Shown piece after piece: positions 10,145-19,263 of a stretch of DNA of 64,000 bases. The stretch comes from VXNE01 sp965217825. GTDB lineage: Bacteria > Pseudomonadota > Gammaproteobacteria > Pseudomonadales > Azotimanducaceae. Position 1 is the first letter of the stretch. Each line of letters begins with the position of its first letter. The stretch lies in the NCBI GenBank assembly GCA_965217825.1, contig OZ244571.1:4464001-4528000 (forward strand). The letters run 5' to 3'. Position numbers and translations under genes: made by a program. A model generated the notes under the pieces. It saw nothing but the letters and a program-made list of their open reading frames with translations. It was not told the origin of the DNA and did not search any database.

Positions 10145-11143
10145 TCACGCCGAGGCGGCCTTGGCCATGACATCCAGATTCTGGATGATCAGCATGACCT
10201 GGGCGAATACATCCACCGGTGTCTTGTTCCTCGGGTCCGGACGCGGTTCGCGCGGGAGGTTGATTCCCAGATACACCTTGATGCGGTTCATCTCCGCCAT
10301 CAGCATGTTGGTCGCATCGAAAACTTCCGACGGCGTGACGCGCACCAGCGTCAACGTCGGCACGGCGGAGGCGTCCATGCCCAGCCTCATCTGCAGGTTG
10401 ATGACCTTGTAGGTCGCCCGCAATACCTGCTGGGCAACATCCTTGGGTCTCTTGCTTCCCTCCACCACAGGCGGGTCAAGCTCCAAGGGAACCCTGAGTT
10501 TGGCGGCGATAAGCTCCATCTCGTCAAGGATCGCCACGGCATTGCCGAAGACGTCCGTAGGCATCAACGGCCGCCCGCGAAGTCCGTCGAGCAGGAAAGA
10601 AGCGTCCGCCAGGTTCTTGTAGACCATCGACGGCGTCTTGCCGCCCTCAAACTCCGCGGGCTCGATCTCGGTTTCGATCACCATCTGCGTCTTGATTCGG
10701 CGCACCTCGTCGAGGATGCCGTTCACGCTGCGAAGCACGTCGGCCGGAATGATATCCTTGATGGGTATCTGTCCCACACCGGCCGGCGTCACGCCGAACC
10801 GGCGCTGCACGCGCGATACCTTCGACAGCACTTCCAGCGTCTTCGCGTAGACATGAACCGGCGCCCGGTCTTCCATCGGTTCAGCTTCGACAGGGTAGTC
10901 GTAGACGCCAAGTTCGTTCCTCAAGACTTCGATCTCTGCGATCAGGTCCCGGGTCGCCCGGAATACATGACTCGGCGTCACGTTGCTCTGACCCTCCTCG
11001 GCGACCGCGTCCGACCCGTCGAACAACGACTCGAACCAATTGCTCTCTTCTGCGGCGCTCGCCACGCCGGGACTCGCAAACAGGGCTAAAAGTCCCGGGA
11101 TCAGAATTTGCTTGATGCATCTGGCTACTACGGATTTCTTCAT
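10145..11143 (-). CDS. Exported helical-repeat protein B, function unknown
   Basis: This 332-aa protein starts at ATG 11143 (MKKSVVARCIKQ) with GAGG about 10 bp upstream; a TTG at 11152 is less likely. The signal peptide cleaves near ASAAEE. It shows the same repeated pattern as protein A: TPSHVFRATRDLIAEIEVLR, TPSMVYKNLADASFLLDGLR, MPTDVFGNAVAILDEMELIA and TPSEVFDATNMLMAEMNRIK. Long stretches are identical between the paralogs (VYKNLADASFLLDGLRGRPL). It is the first gene of the five-gene cluster, 269 bp from the LuxR-type regulator gene. No domain of known function was recognised. Confidence 0.75.
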   Translation of the reverse strand: MKKSVVARCIKQILIPGLLALFASPGVASAAEESNWFESLFDGSDAVAEEGQSNVTPSHVFRATRDLIAEIEVLRNELGVYDYPVEAEPMEDRAPVHVYAKTLEVLSKVSRVQRRFGVTPAGVGQIPIKDIIPADVLRSVNGILDEVRRIKTQMVIETEIEPAEFEGGKTPSMVYKNLADASFLLDGLRGRPLMPTDVFGNAVAILDEMELIAAKLRVPLELDPPVVEGSKRPKDVAQQVLRATYKVINLQMRLGMDASAVPTLTLVRVTPSEVFDATNMLMAEMNRIKVYLGINLPREPRPDPRNKTPVDVFAQVMLIIQNLDVMAKAASA

Positions 11144-11412
11144 CTCAATCAATCCTCAAGTCTGCTGTTGCCACAGTCACCCTCGTAGGGTTCCTCGTAC
11201 ACCTACACGCAGTTGACCGCAGGGGCCGCCGACCGCTGCAATGCAATAGCCCAGTTTTTGTTGTTGGAAGCGAGCTACCGATCCACCCTGCGCTTTGCTG
11301 CAGCAGTGTGTGACAGCGGTGCTGTAGGTAATGGTCTCTTGAGGCCGGACAGGCCGCAATCGGCCGATTCAGTAGTCCGAAGCCAAAAATTGGCAGTCGG
11401 TATATGCGGCCG
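11144..11412 (-). promoter_or_regulatory. Upstream region of the porin/repeat-protein cluster with a 12-bp palindrome
   Basis: This 269-bp gap separates the regulator genes from their presumed target cluster and is the largest gap in the block. It contains a perfect 12-bp palindrome AATCGGCCGATT at 11358-11369, a possible operator. I could not place a convincing -35/-10 pair. A promoter here is inferred from gene layout only. Confidence 0.35.
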
Positions 11413-14169
11413 CTAGCAGTTCCCGCTACCGGTTTCGGTAGTACGACGACGAATCACGCCGCCCGAACGTGCCCGTCGCACCGCATCTACCCTGCCGGTG
11501 GCACCCAGCTTCCGGTAGATGTTCTTCAGATGATAGCGCACGCCATATTCCGTAATGCCGAGACGCCGGGCGATCTCCTTGTCCCGCTCGCCCCGGCCCA
11601 GACCTTCCAGGACCTCGACTTCGCGCGCCGTGTAGTGTTGCGCCTGCGGGGCGTCCGCGACTGTCGTGCCGAGCTGTTCCAGCACGGCATTCGCGATCTC
11701 ACCGATGTTTGCCTGCAGGTCCAATCCAAGCAGCGTCTTCATCACCTGGGCACTTGTTTCGCGTTCGCGCACCAACGGCTTGATGTAGTCCGTTGCGCCG
11801 AACGCGCGCAAGTACTCGAGCAACCGCGCCGCGGCGTCGTTCTCGCGCCCGGCGCGGTATTCCAGCCCCATCCACAACGCCAGGCACCGCATGCGTGTTC
11901 GCGCCAAGCCCCGTTTCCGCGCCACCTCGCACAACTGGGCCGCCACTACGCGAGCCGAATCGAACTCGCCCTGCGCCGTGAGCAACCGTATGCGGGCGCA
12001 CGAGATCGCCTCCATCTCCCGCCAGGACTGGGTATCGAGATCGAGCAGGTTCGCCATGTCCTCCGGCAGACCGGCCCCGCGCCATGCCCTGGCCCCCTGG
12101 TCGATCCGTTGGTCCGCGATCAGGTAGACGACCCGCAGCGCGGACAGGTGTCGCACCGCACTCACGAGCCCTTCGTTCAAGGCGAAATTGCGCGATTCTT
12201 CAACCACCTGCAGGGCTTCTTCCACGCCGTCCGTCTCGAACTTCCATTCCGCCGTCACTTCGAGGGCCGCCGCCCGAACGTCGAGCAATACGGCGACGTC
12301 GCGCAACGGTATCGGGATCTGCGATATGCGCGCGGCAACTTCTTCCGTCCGGTTGCGCTCAAGATCGAGTTCCGCCGACAGGACGTTGACAATGAGCGGC
12401 AGGCTGACATCTCGGGGAAAATGTTCGCTGGCGATGCGCCCCGCGCGCTCGTAGCTGCTTTGGGCCTCCCCGCCGCGACCCTGCGCCATAGCGAGCAGTC
12501 CATCTTCCAACGTCACATGCAAATCACCATGCTGCGAGCCACAAAGTGCGTAGTGTGTTCGAGCCTCGGTGGCGAACTCGCGGGCGAGGTCGAATCGTGC
12601 TGCCTGGTAGTGCGCGACGAAGAGGAGCAAGTTGTGATTGGCGAGCGTCGCCGCATCCGGTTCCCCTTCTCGTTCCACGAGATCCAGGCTGGCCTCCACG
12701 TCCCGGATCAACTCGCCCGTAATCGGCATGGAGCCAAACCCGGCCAGGGTCGCCTTTACGAGGAGGGCATCCACGCGCAGGGCGAGGTTCGAGTCGCCAT
12801 TCGGGTCCTGCGTGAAATCGTGCGTCTGCGCCCTGATGCTTTCGTACAGCTTGCGCGCCTCCGCCAACCTGGCGTTCTTCGTAAGAATCCGGCAGCGCAG
12901 CAGCGCCAGCCGGGGATGACTCCCGAGCACATCCGGCGTCAGGAACCGCTCTGCCGCGCCCAGTCGCGTCATGCCTTCGCGCAGCCACAGTCTCAACCCG
13001 CCCGCCCGCTCCAGAATGTCGCCGACCAAGCCAACATCGCCAGCGGCGCTGGCATGGCGCATCGCGGGAAGCAGGTGGCCGTGGCCTTCCATTGCGATGG
13101 CAATCTCGCGGTGGAGCCGCCGGTACCGTTCCGGGTCTTCGCGCTGTAGCTGAGCCGCGCAGTAGTCCCTGAGCAGTGGGTGCAGGCGCAGTGTCTCGGC
13201 ATCGCCTCCCATCGGCTGGATGAGTCCTTGCAGCGACAACAGGCCGCTCGTCCTGGGCACCGAGCTGTCCCTGCCCAGAACCTCGTCCACCAGCGCGATA
13301 TCGATCCAGTCGAACAGGGCGATGTCGAGCAGGAAATCGCGCTCTTCGCCCGCCACATTGCGCAACAGTCGCGCGCCAAGCCAGTTCGCCGCGATCCCCT
13401 CATCTCCCGCAAGGCCGCGCGTGGCCCATCCGCCAGCGGCAGGAGAGCTTGCTTGGTCCGCCTTCATGTTGCGATAGAGACGCAGGGCGACAGGCCATCC
13501 TTCCGTGCGCGCAGTGACGTCGGCAAGTTCACGTCGCGACAGTTCCCCACCAAAGAAATCGACGATCTCCTGTCTGGAGAAGCGCAACTGGTCGGCTGTC
13601 AAGACCGCACCCCGCCCGTCCAGCGTGACCGACGCCAGGTCGAGACCCGGGTTTTCCCGCATTCCTATCGCAACGCGGAGATTGCTGGGGAGATGGCGCA
13701 AGAAGAAATCGAGGGCCGCAACGGCACCGGTCGTGACCCGCTCAACCTCATCAAGGACAAGCAGGCAGGGCTCGGCATGGGCCTCGATGCTTCGCGCAAC
13801 CAGCCCCATGGAATGTTCAAATGCGTCGCTCGCACCTGGTGTTTCGAGTCCCGCGCGTTCGAAGGCGTATGCGAGATACGCGCCGACGCCCTCGGCTGTA
13901 TCGTCTTCGTCCAGAGTGAGCCAGGCGGCGAGCACGCCGCGCTCACGCTCGCGACGGTAGATCTCCGCAAGCAGCGTCGTCTTGCCGAAGCCGCCTGGTG
14001 CCTGCACCACGATGATTCCGGAGCCAGTCGCCTCGCTCCACTCGAACGGCTGGGCCCGATTGAAGTACGCATCGACGCGTGCTGGAACCGCCACCTTGGC
14101 ACTCAGAAGCCAGGGGACAGCTATCGACATGGTAGGGCCTTCGGCAGTGCCGGTGTTGTCTTTCTCCAT
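11413..14169 (-). CDS. LAL (MalT-type) LuxR-family ATP-binding transcriptional regulator 1
   Basis: This 918-aa regulator has the classical LAL layout. An N-terminal STAND-type NTPase carries Walker A APGGFGKTTLL (residues 57-67) and Walker B CLLVLDEVER (near 137-146). A long alpha-helical TPR-like middle follows, and a C-terminal LuxR-type helix-turn-helix (YTAREVEVLEGLGRGERDKE ... GVRYHLKNIYRKLGA). In MalT and AlkS an inducer bound by the middle domain plus ATP drives oligomerisation and promoter activation. The gene starts 12 bp after the stop of a paralogous regulator, so the two are probably co-transcribed, and it points at the porin/repeat-protein cluster. An alternative ATG lies at 14130. 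Confidence 0.9.
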   Translation of the reverse strand: MEKDNTGTAEGPTMSIAVPWLLSAKVAVPARVDAYFNRAQPFEWSEATGSGIIVVQAPGGFGKTTLLAEIYRRERERGVLAAWLTLDEDDTAEGVGAYLAYAFERAGLETPGASDAFEHSMGLVARSIEAHAEPCLLVLDEVERVTTGAVAALDFFLRHLPSNLRVAIGMRENPGLDLASVTLDGRGAVLTADQLRFSRQEIVDFFGGELSRRELADVTARTEGWPVALRLYRNMKADQASSPAAGGWATRGLAGDEGIAANWLGARLLRNVAGEERDFLLDIALFDWIDIALVDEVLGRDSSVPRTSGLLSLQGLIQPMGGDAETLRLHPLLRDYCAAQLQREDPERYRRLHREIAIAMEGHGHLLPAMRHASAAGDVGLVGDILERAGGLRLWLREGMTRLGAAERFLTPDVLGSHPRLALLRCRILTKNARLAEARKLYESIRAQTHDFTQDPNGDSNLALRVDALLVKATLAGFGSMPITGELIRDVEASLDLVEREGEPDAATLANHNLLLFVAHYQAARFDLAREFATEARTHYALCGSQHGDLHVTLEDGLLAMAQGRGGEAQSSYERAGRIASEHFPRDVSLPLIVNVLSAELDLERNRTEEVAARISQIPIPLRDVAVLLDVRAAALEVTAEWKFETDGVEEALQVVEESRNFALNEGLVSAVRHLSALRVVYLIADQRIDQGARAWRGAGLPEDMANLLDLDTQSWREMEAISCARIRLLTAQGEFDSARVVAAQLCEVARKRGLARTRMRCLALWMGLEYRAGRENDAAARLLEYLRAFGATDYIKPLVRERETSAQVMKTLLGLDLQANIGEIANAVLEQLGTTVADAPQAQHYTAREVEVLEGLGRGERDKEIARRLGITEYGVRYHLKNIYRKLGATGRVDAVRRARSGGVIRRRTTETGSGNC

Positions 14170-14181
14170 GGTTACGGCGTC

Positions 14182-16929
14182 TTACCGAATAAGACCCAAA
14201 GCCCGGGCGCGCCGTACCGCATCCATTCGGCTAGTGGCGCCCATCTTGCGAAATATGTTCTTGAGGTGGTACCGCACGCCGTGTTCGGTGAGGCCGAGAT
14301 GGCGGGCGATCTGCTTGTCCCGCAGACCTTGTTCCACGCGCTCCAGCACATCTATTTCACGCGCGGTGTACATGGGACGTTGGTGCGAAGGGGTATCCAC
14401 GGCACCCAATTGCCTAAGCATGGACTCGGCAGATGCTCGAAGCTCGGGCTTGAGTGCCGTACCTAACACGCGCCGCAGGACTTCAGTACCTATTTCCCGT
14501 TCGCGCACCAGCGGCCTCGGATAGTCCGCGATGCGCAGCAAGCGAAGAAACTCAAGCAGCCGTGACGCGGCAGCATTCATATTTCCGGCACGGTACTCCA
14601 CACTCATCCACAGCGCGATGCAACGCATTAGCGTTCGCATCAATCCTCGCTCCCGCGTCGTTTCTCGTAACTTTTCCGCCAGCCGGCGCGCAGCTTCAAA
14701 TTCACTCCGCGCCGCGAGCAGTCGAATACGCGCGCAGCAAAGCGATTCCATCTCTCGCCAGGTTTGCGCATCCAGGTCGAGCAACTCGGATTCGTCATCA
14801 GGCAACCGTGCCTCTTGCCAGGCTGCGCTCGCCTGCGCATCGCGTCCATCGGCGACCAGGTACGAAACGCGCAGAGCCGTCACGTACCGCACCAAGCCTG
14901 GAAAACCCTCCGTGGTGGCGTGGTCCAGCGACTCCTCCACGATCTGCAATGCGCGTTCGGTCCCGCTCTTCTCGAACGTCAGTTCCGCGACAACGCCAAG
15001 GGCGGCGGCATGGACATCGAACCACCCCCCGGTGCTGCGGAGCTGCGCGTGGAGATTTCGCAACCGGCGTCCCGAAGACTTCAACCTGTTCCTTTCAAGC
15101 CTGAGCTCCGCGATAAACACTTCCGAAATCGTCATCGGCACGACACGCGTCAAGCCAACCACGGCTTCCCGAACGCGGCCCTCGGCCATGGCAACGAGAG
15201 CATGTTGGAAATCGACAAATCCGGTACCGTAGCGGGTGTCCGCCAGAGCGAAGCACTCCTTCGCCCTGGTCCCAAAAAGCTGACTGGACTCAAACCTCGC
15301 GCGCTGGTAGTCACAAACCGAGAGAATCGCGAGCAGACCGCCGCGAACGAGCGGATCGACCTTCTCGTCCGCCGCCACTTCGTTCGCGTCGGCCAACATC
15401 CTCTTCACGACTCGCCCGCTGAACGGTTGGCAGGTGAAGCTGGCCAACACCGCTCGAACGAAAACGCTGTCACTTCGCAGCGCGCGATCATCGCCTCCGT
15501 TCCGATCACGACAGAAATCGTCCGTCTCCGTCCAGACACGTCCATACAAGGAAAGCGCCTGCTGCACATTCGAACTCAGGAACAAGGAGACACACCGCAC
15601 AAGCGCGAGTCGCGGGAAGGCGGCAAGCACTTCCGACGTCAGGAAACGGTCCGCCGCATAGAACTGGGCCATGCCTTTTTTGGGAAGTAGCCACACGCCA
15701 CCGGCTTTTTCCACAATGCTTCCGACCATCGCGCTGTCACCACTGTCGGCGGCGTGGCGCAGTGCGGAATTCAAGCGCCCGCGTCGCGCCATCGCGGCTG
15801 CGATTCGGCCGTGAAGCAATCGAAAACGCACCGGTGCTTCCTGCAATCGCCGCGCGGCGCAGTACTCCCTGACAAGAGGATTCAGGCGCAGCACCCCCGC
15901 CGACGCATCGACAGGCCGTACCAATCCCTCCAACATTGAAAGGACATGCGCTCCACACTTCGAATGCGTCTCGGGCAGCACCTCGTTCATCACCGACATG
16001 TCGATGGAGTCGAACAGGGACACGTCGAGCAGATAGTCGCGCTCCTCGTCCTTCAGATCCCGCAGCAGACGGGTGGCGACAAAGTCTGAAGCGATCTTCC
16101 GGTAGCCGCGAAGACGCCCGAAAATATGCCCCTGCCGCCCATTTCCCGACGCCACAACGCCGGTCCTCGTGTTGCGATGGAGGCGCAGGGCCGCTGGCCA
16201 CCCTTCCGTACGTTCAGTCACTTCGGCAAGTTCGCGCCGCGACAGCCGACCACCGTAGAACAGCGCGATCTCCGGTTTCGAAAAACGCAAATCGTCCGGG
16301 CGCAGGATGTCGCCGCGCTGGTCAAGGATTGCGGTGGCGAGGTCCAGCCCCGGCGGACTGTTACGCATGGTCATTGCGAAGTGGAGGTTGCGCGGCGCGC
16401 GGCGCAGCAGGAAGTCGATCAGCCGGATCTGTTCTGCGTCGGCGAGCCGCTCAACTTCGTCGAGCGCGAACAGGCACGGCATGCGATAGTTCTCGATCGC
16501 TCGCATCAGCAAGCCCATCCAATCGCGTACCGCATGTTCCGGTCGATCGCTTGTTTCCGAGGCGCTGCGCACCGCGGAACGCACCACGGCAACGTCCAGT
16601 CCCGCGCGTTCCAGGGCATACCCGATATACGCGGCCGAGACATCGAACGTATCTGCTCCGTCCAGCCTGAGCCAAGCGGTGAGCACGCCGCGCGCCCTTT
16701 CGCGGCGACAGATATCGGTGAGCAGGGTACTCTTGCCGAACCCGCATGGCGCATGAAACACAGTGAGCCGCCTGTTGAGGGGTTGGCATCGGCTGAGGAG
16801 TTGCGGTCGGCGCAGGTACCCGTCGACCCGCTCCGGAATTGTCACTCTGGCGGTCAGTAGCCAAGGCGCGCCCGAAGGGAAGAAGCCGCGCTCTGCAGCC
16901 AGGGCGGACGTTACGTTAATGGCAGTCAT
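14182..16929 (-). CDS. LAL (MalT-type) LuxR-family ATP-binding transcriptional regulator 2
   Basis: This 915-aa paralog of the neighbouring regulator has Walker A APCGFGKSTLLTDI, Walker B CLFALDEVERL and a C-terminal LuxR HTH (YTAREIDVLERVEQGLRDKQ ... GVRYHLKNIFRKMGA). The two proteins align end to end, so this is a tandem gene duplication followed by strong divergence in the sensor middle, which suggests two different inducers. The start codon at 16929 lies inside the first unit of a 20-bp repeat array, each unit of which carries an ATG. The arrangement resembles known LAL regulators located beside the genes they control. Confidence 0.9.
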   Translation of the reverse strand: MTAINVTSALAAERGFFPSGAPWLLTARVTIPERVDGYLRRPQLLSRCQPLNRRLTVFHAPCGFGKSTLLTDICRRERARGVLTAWLRLDGADTFDVSAAYIGYALERAGLDVAVVRSAVRSASETSDRPEHAVRDWMGLLMRAIENYRMPCLFALDEVERLADAEQIRLIDFLLRRAPRNLHFAMTMRNSPPGLDLATAILDQRGDILRPDDLRFSKPEIALFYGGRLSRRELAEVTERTEGWPAALRLHRNTRTGVVASGNGRQGHIFGRLRGYRKIASDFVATRLLRDLKDEERDYLLDVSLFDSIDMSVMNEVLPETHSKCGAHVLSMLEGLVRPVDASAGVLRLNPLVREYCAARRLQEAPVRFRLLHGRIAAAMARRGRLNSALRHAADSGDSAMVGSIVEKAGGVWLLPKKGMAQFYAADRFLTSEVLAAFPRLALVRCVSLFLSSNVQQALSLYGRVWTETDDFCRDRNGGDDRALRSDSVFVRAVLASFTCQPFSGRVVKRMLADANEVAADEKVDPLVRGGLLAILSVCDYQRARFESSQLFGTRAKECFALADTRYGTGFVDFQHALVAMAEGRVREAVVGLTRVVPMTISEVFIAELRLERNRLKSSGRRLRNLHAQLRSTGGWFDVHAAALGVVAELTFEKSGTERALQIVEESLDHATTEGFPGLVRYVTALRVSYLVADGRDAQASAAWQEARLPDDESELLDLDAQTWREMESLCCARIRLLAARSEFEAARRLAEKLRETTRERGLMRTLMRCIALWMSVEYRAGNMNAAASRLLEFLRLLRIADYPRPLVREREIGTEVLRRVLGTALKPELRASAESMLRQLGAVDTPSHQRPMYTAREIDVLERVEQGLRDKQIARHLGLTEHGVRYHLKNIFRKMGATSRMDAVRRARALGLIR

Positions 16930-17010
16930 GCTTCGCTGATCGCAGTCATTCTTCGCTAGTGGCAGTTCATTCTTCGCTAGTGGCAGTCATTCTTCGTCGG
17001 CCGCGGTCAT
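16921..17010. repeat. Five tandem 20-21 bp units overlapping the regulator start
   Basis: Five imperfect direct units of the type GCAGTCATTCTTCGCTAGTG run through this stretch, with CAT triplets ending at 16929, 16949, 16970, 16990 and 17010, a spacing of 20, 21, 20 and 20 bp. Two helical turns per unit is what cooperative activator or iteron sites show. Read on the minus strand each unit holds GAAGAATGACTGC, a purine-rich stretch plus ATG, so the array also multiplies possible start codons in different frames. The units diverge towards the outer end. Confidence 0.8.
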
Positions 17011-17108
17011 TCTAAGGGATTGTATGGTTGAGTCCCATTTGACGGAATCGATTATCAAGTGCCGGGGCAACGCAAAGCAGAAACGCCCCAACCGACGCCG
17101 GGCGAGCA

Positions 17109-18350
17109 CTAAGGGGTTTCGGCGTTGTTGTCGCCGGCCGGCCGAGCGGGTTGCTGGCCACCGTGGTCGAATATGTCGAGTTGCTGCGGATTCAGGTTGG
17201 ACTGATCCGGATCGGGACTGAGTTGATCCATTCGCAACAGTTCGCCGACGGTATGGAGGCGACCCTGGAGCGCCGAACGGCCCATGTCGTCCAACGGGCC
17301 TATGCGGCTCTCTCCCTGCTCCGATCTCACAGCGAGAATGGATGGGTCCGCGATGTCGGGATTGTTGAGCATTTCGACACTGTGGCTGGTTACAAGGACC
17401 TGCGTCGTCTTTGCGGCTTCCCTCAGAGCGTCGACCAACACGCTCGCCGCTAGCGGATGCAGGGCAACTTCGGGCTCCTCGATACCGACCAATCGTCGTA
17501 CAGATTCGCCGGGCGGCTGGAATGCGGCCACCAGCGCGCCGAGCGCCCGTAGCGTGCCGTCGGACACGTTGTTCGGCGAAAAACGCCAGGAATGCTTCGC
17601 CCCGCGGATCCTGCGACGGAACTCAAGCGCTTCCCGGGGACCGACGATGCGCCTATCAACGCCATCAATCCCCGGTACCATCTTTGCCAGATAGCTATCG
17701 ATCCGTTGCTTCAGTTCCGGCCTGCCCGACGCCAATGCCGCCACGACGCTGGCGACATTGCCACCGTCGCGCTGCAACAGTTGGCCCCCGTCCGGCGGCT
17801 GCAGGGCGCGCATCTCGTCGGGGCGCAAATTGTAGAAGCCCATCTCGGACAACGCGTCGTACACGGGCCGAAAGGCGGCGAAGCCCGAGACGTTGACCAG
17901 ATAGAGGCGATCTGGCGAAGCCGCCGGCGGCGACGAGATCGTACTGCGGACGACACGGCCGCGCCTCGTGGAATAGAAACGAAGGCTCTCGTCACGTTCC
18001 TTTACCAGGCACTCTTCACGCTCGACAACATAACCTTCACCTGGTTTGGCGCCGATCAGGAAACCGTAGTTTCCCGAGGACTCGCCGAGGTCGAAATCGA
18101 CGCGAATAGCAAAGTGCGTCGGATGGCCTCCAGATCGGCGGCGAACCTCGTTGACGCCGCCACGGTCGCGCAACGCGTGCTGAATCGAAAACGCAAGCGA
18201 ATCCGCGACGAAACGAAGCGCGTCGAGAAAGTTGCTCTTTCCCGCGCCATTCGGCCCGACCAGGAACGAAAGCTGTGCGGGCGCGACGTCGCATGCGGCG
18301 ATACTCTTGTAGTTGCGCACGACGACGCGGGTTATCAGGCGGCCGCTCAT
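17109..18350 (-). CDS. AAA family ATPase (AAA_21/RecF-like, stand-alone)
   Basis: This 413-aa SMC/RecF/OLD-type ATPase has Walker A VGPNGAGKSNFLDAL near residue 30, the ABC-like signature region (NNVSDGTLRALGALVAAF), Walker B LVGIEEPEVALHP and the H-loop TSHSVEML. There is no TOPRIM nuclease domain, and the usual DUF4276 partner of this family is not downstream. The C-terminus (residues 375-413) is low-complexity and polar. ATG 18350 is preferred, with 18362 possible. It is divergent from a crotonase gene and unrelated to the regulators downstream by family. Role unknown; related proteins act in DNA repair or phage defence. Confidence 0.85.
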   Translation of the reverse strand: MSGRLITRVVVRNYKSIAACDVAPAQLSFLVGPNGAGKSNFLDALRFVADSLAFSIQHALRDRGGVNEVRRRSGGHPTHFAIRVDFDLGESSGNYGFLIGAKPGEGYVVEREECLVKERDESLRFYSTRRGRVVRSTISSPPAASPDRLYLVNVSGFAAFRPVYDALSEMGFYNLRPDEMRALQPPDGGQLLQRDGGNVASVVAALASGRPELKQRIDSYLAKMVPGIDGVDRRIVGPREALEFRRRIRGAKHSWRFSPNNVSDGTLRALGALVAAFQPPGESVRRLVGIEEPEVALHPLAASVLVDALREAAKTTQVLVTSHSVEMLNNPDIADPSILAVRSEQGESRIGPLDDMGRSALQGRLHTVGELLRMDQLSPDPDQSNLNPQQLDIFDHGGQQPARPAGDNNAETP

Positions 18351-18409
18351 GGCATCTATCATATGATGACCAGTTCGCGCACGGGGCGCGAAACAAACGG
18401 AGATGCCAA

Positions 18410-19192
18410 GTGAAGTACGGCGATATAGAAGTCGAACGCGATGGATTGATCGCGCTACTCGAGATTCAGCGGCCCCCGAACAATTTCTTCGACGTCAATC
18501 TCATCAACGACATGGCGGACGCGCTCGACGCGCTCGACGCCGACGTGAACATGCGCGCCTATGTGCTATGCGCGCAGGGCAAACACTTCTGCGCCGGCGC
18601 GAATTTCGGCGACCGGGCGCGCAACGCCGCCCGCCCAGTTCGGTTCGAGGGCGGCATCAATCCCTTGTACGCCGCCGCCGTGCGCCTGTTCTCCTGCAAG
18701 AAGCCCATCATCGCTGCGGTTCAGGGTGCCGCGGTAGGTGGCGGCTTCGGGCTCGCCGTGATGGCGGATTTTCGCGTCGCATGCCCCGAGGCGCGCTTCA
18801 CGTCGAACTTCGTCAAGCTCGGCTTCCACCCTGGCTTCGGTCTCACGCGTACCCTGCCGAAGGTCATCGGCCAGCAGAGAGCCAACCTGTTGTTCATGAC
18901 CGGCCGACGCATCGACGGCGAGACCGCCTACGCCTGGGGATTGGCGGACATCCTTACCGACCGGGCCAATCTTCGCGCCGAAGCTGTTCGCTTGGGCCAA
19001 GAGATAGCGGAGAACGCGCCGCTGGCCGTGCAATCGGTGCGGGCGACGATGCGCCAGGGATTGGCGGAGGAAGTGAAGGCAGCTACCGACTGGGAAAACC
19101 TCGAACAAGCGCGGCTGCAAGCTACGGAAGACCACAAGGAAGGCGTCCGGGCGGTGGCCGAACGTCGGCCAGGGAACTTCGTCGGACGTTGA
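18410..19192 (+). CDS. Crotonase-fold protein lacking both hydratase glutamates
   Basis: This 260-aa enoyl-CoA hydratase/isomerase family member starts at GTG 18410, supported by GGAG 7 bp upstream. The oxyanion-hole regions are present (HFCAGANF near residue 62 and AVQGAAVGGGFGLAVMAD near 105). The positions of the two catalytic glutamates of enoyl-CoA hydratase are replaced: GGFGLA where hydratases have GGCELA, and SNFVKLGFHPGFG where they have a glutamate before the second loop. Simple hydratase activity is therefore doubtful; another crotonase reaction on an acyl-CoA is more likely. It stands alone between an ATPase and convergent recG. Confidence 0.85.
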   Translation: MKYGDIEVERDGLIALLEIQRPPNNFFDVNLINDMADALDALDADVNMRAYVLCAQGKHFCAGANFGDRARNAARPVRFEGGINPLYAAAVRLFSCKKPIIAAVQGAAVGGGFGLAVMADFRVACPEARFTSNFVKLGFHPGFGLTRTLPKVIGQQRANLLFMTGRRIDGETAYAWGLADILTDRANLRAEAVRLGQEIAENAPLAVQSVRATMRQGLAEEVKAATDWENLEQARLQATEDHKEGVRAVAERRPGNFVGR

Positions 19193-19263
19193 GCGCACGG
19201 CCGTTCCCAATTGCCAGCGCCATACAATCCGACAGTCTGCCAGCGCCGCCAAACCCCACCGTA

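Noticed and set aside
11404..13149. Plus-strand open frame of 581 codons opposite regulator 1
   Set aside because: Antisense shadow of the LAL regulator, which has clear Walker and HTH motifs.
16921..17010. Possible CRISPR or replication iterons
   Set aside because: Units are 20 bp without spacers, and no replication initiator gene or AT-rich unwinding region is near; a promoter-type array fits better.
17109..18350. OLD-family nuclease or Gabija-like defence gene
   Set aside because: The ATPase lacks a TOPRIM domain and has no helicase or nuclease partner next to it.
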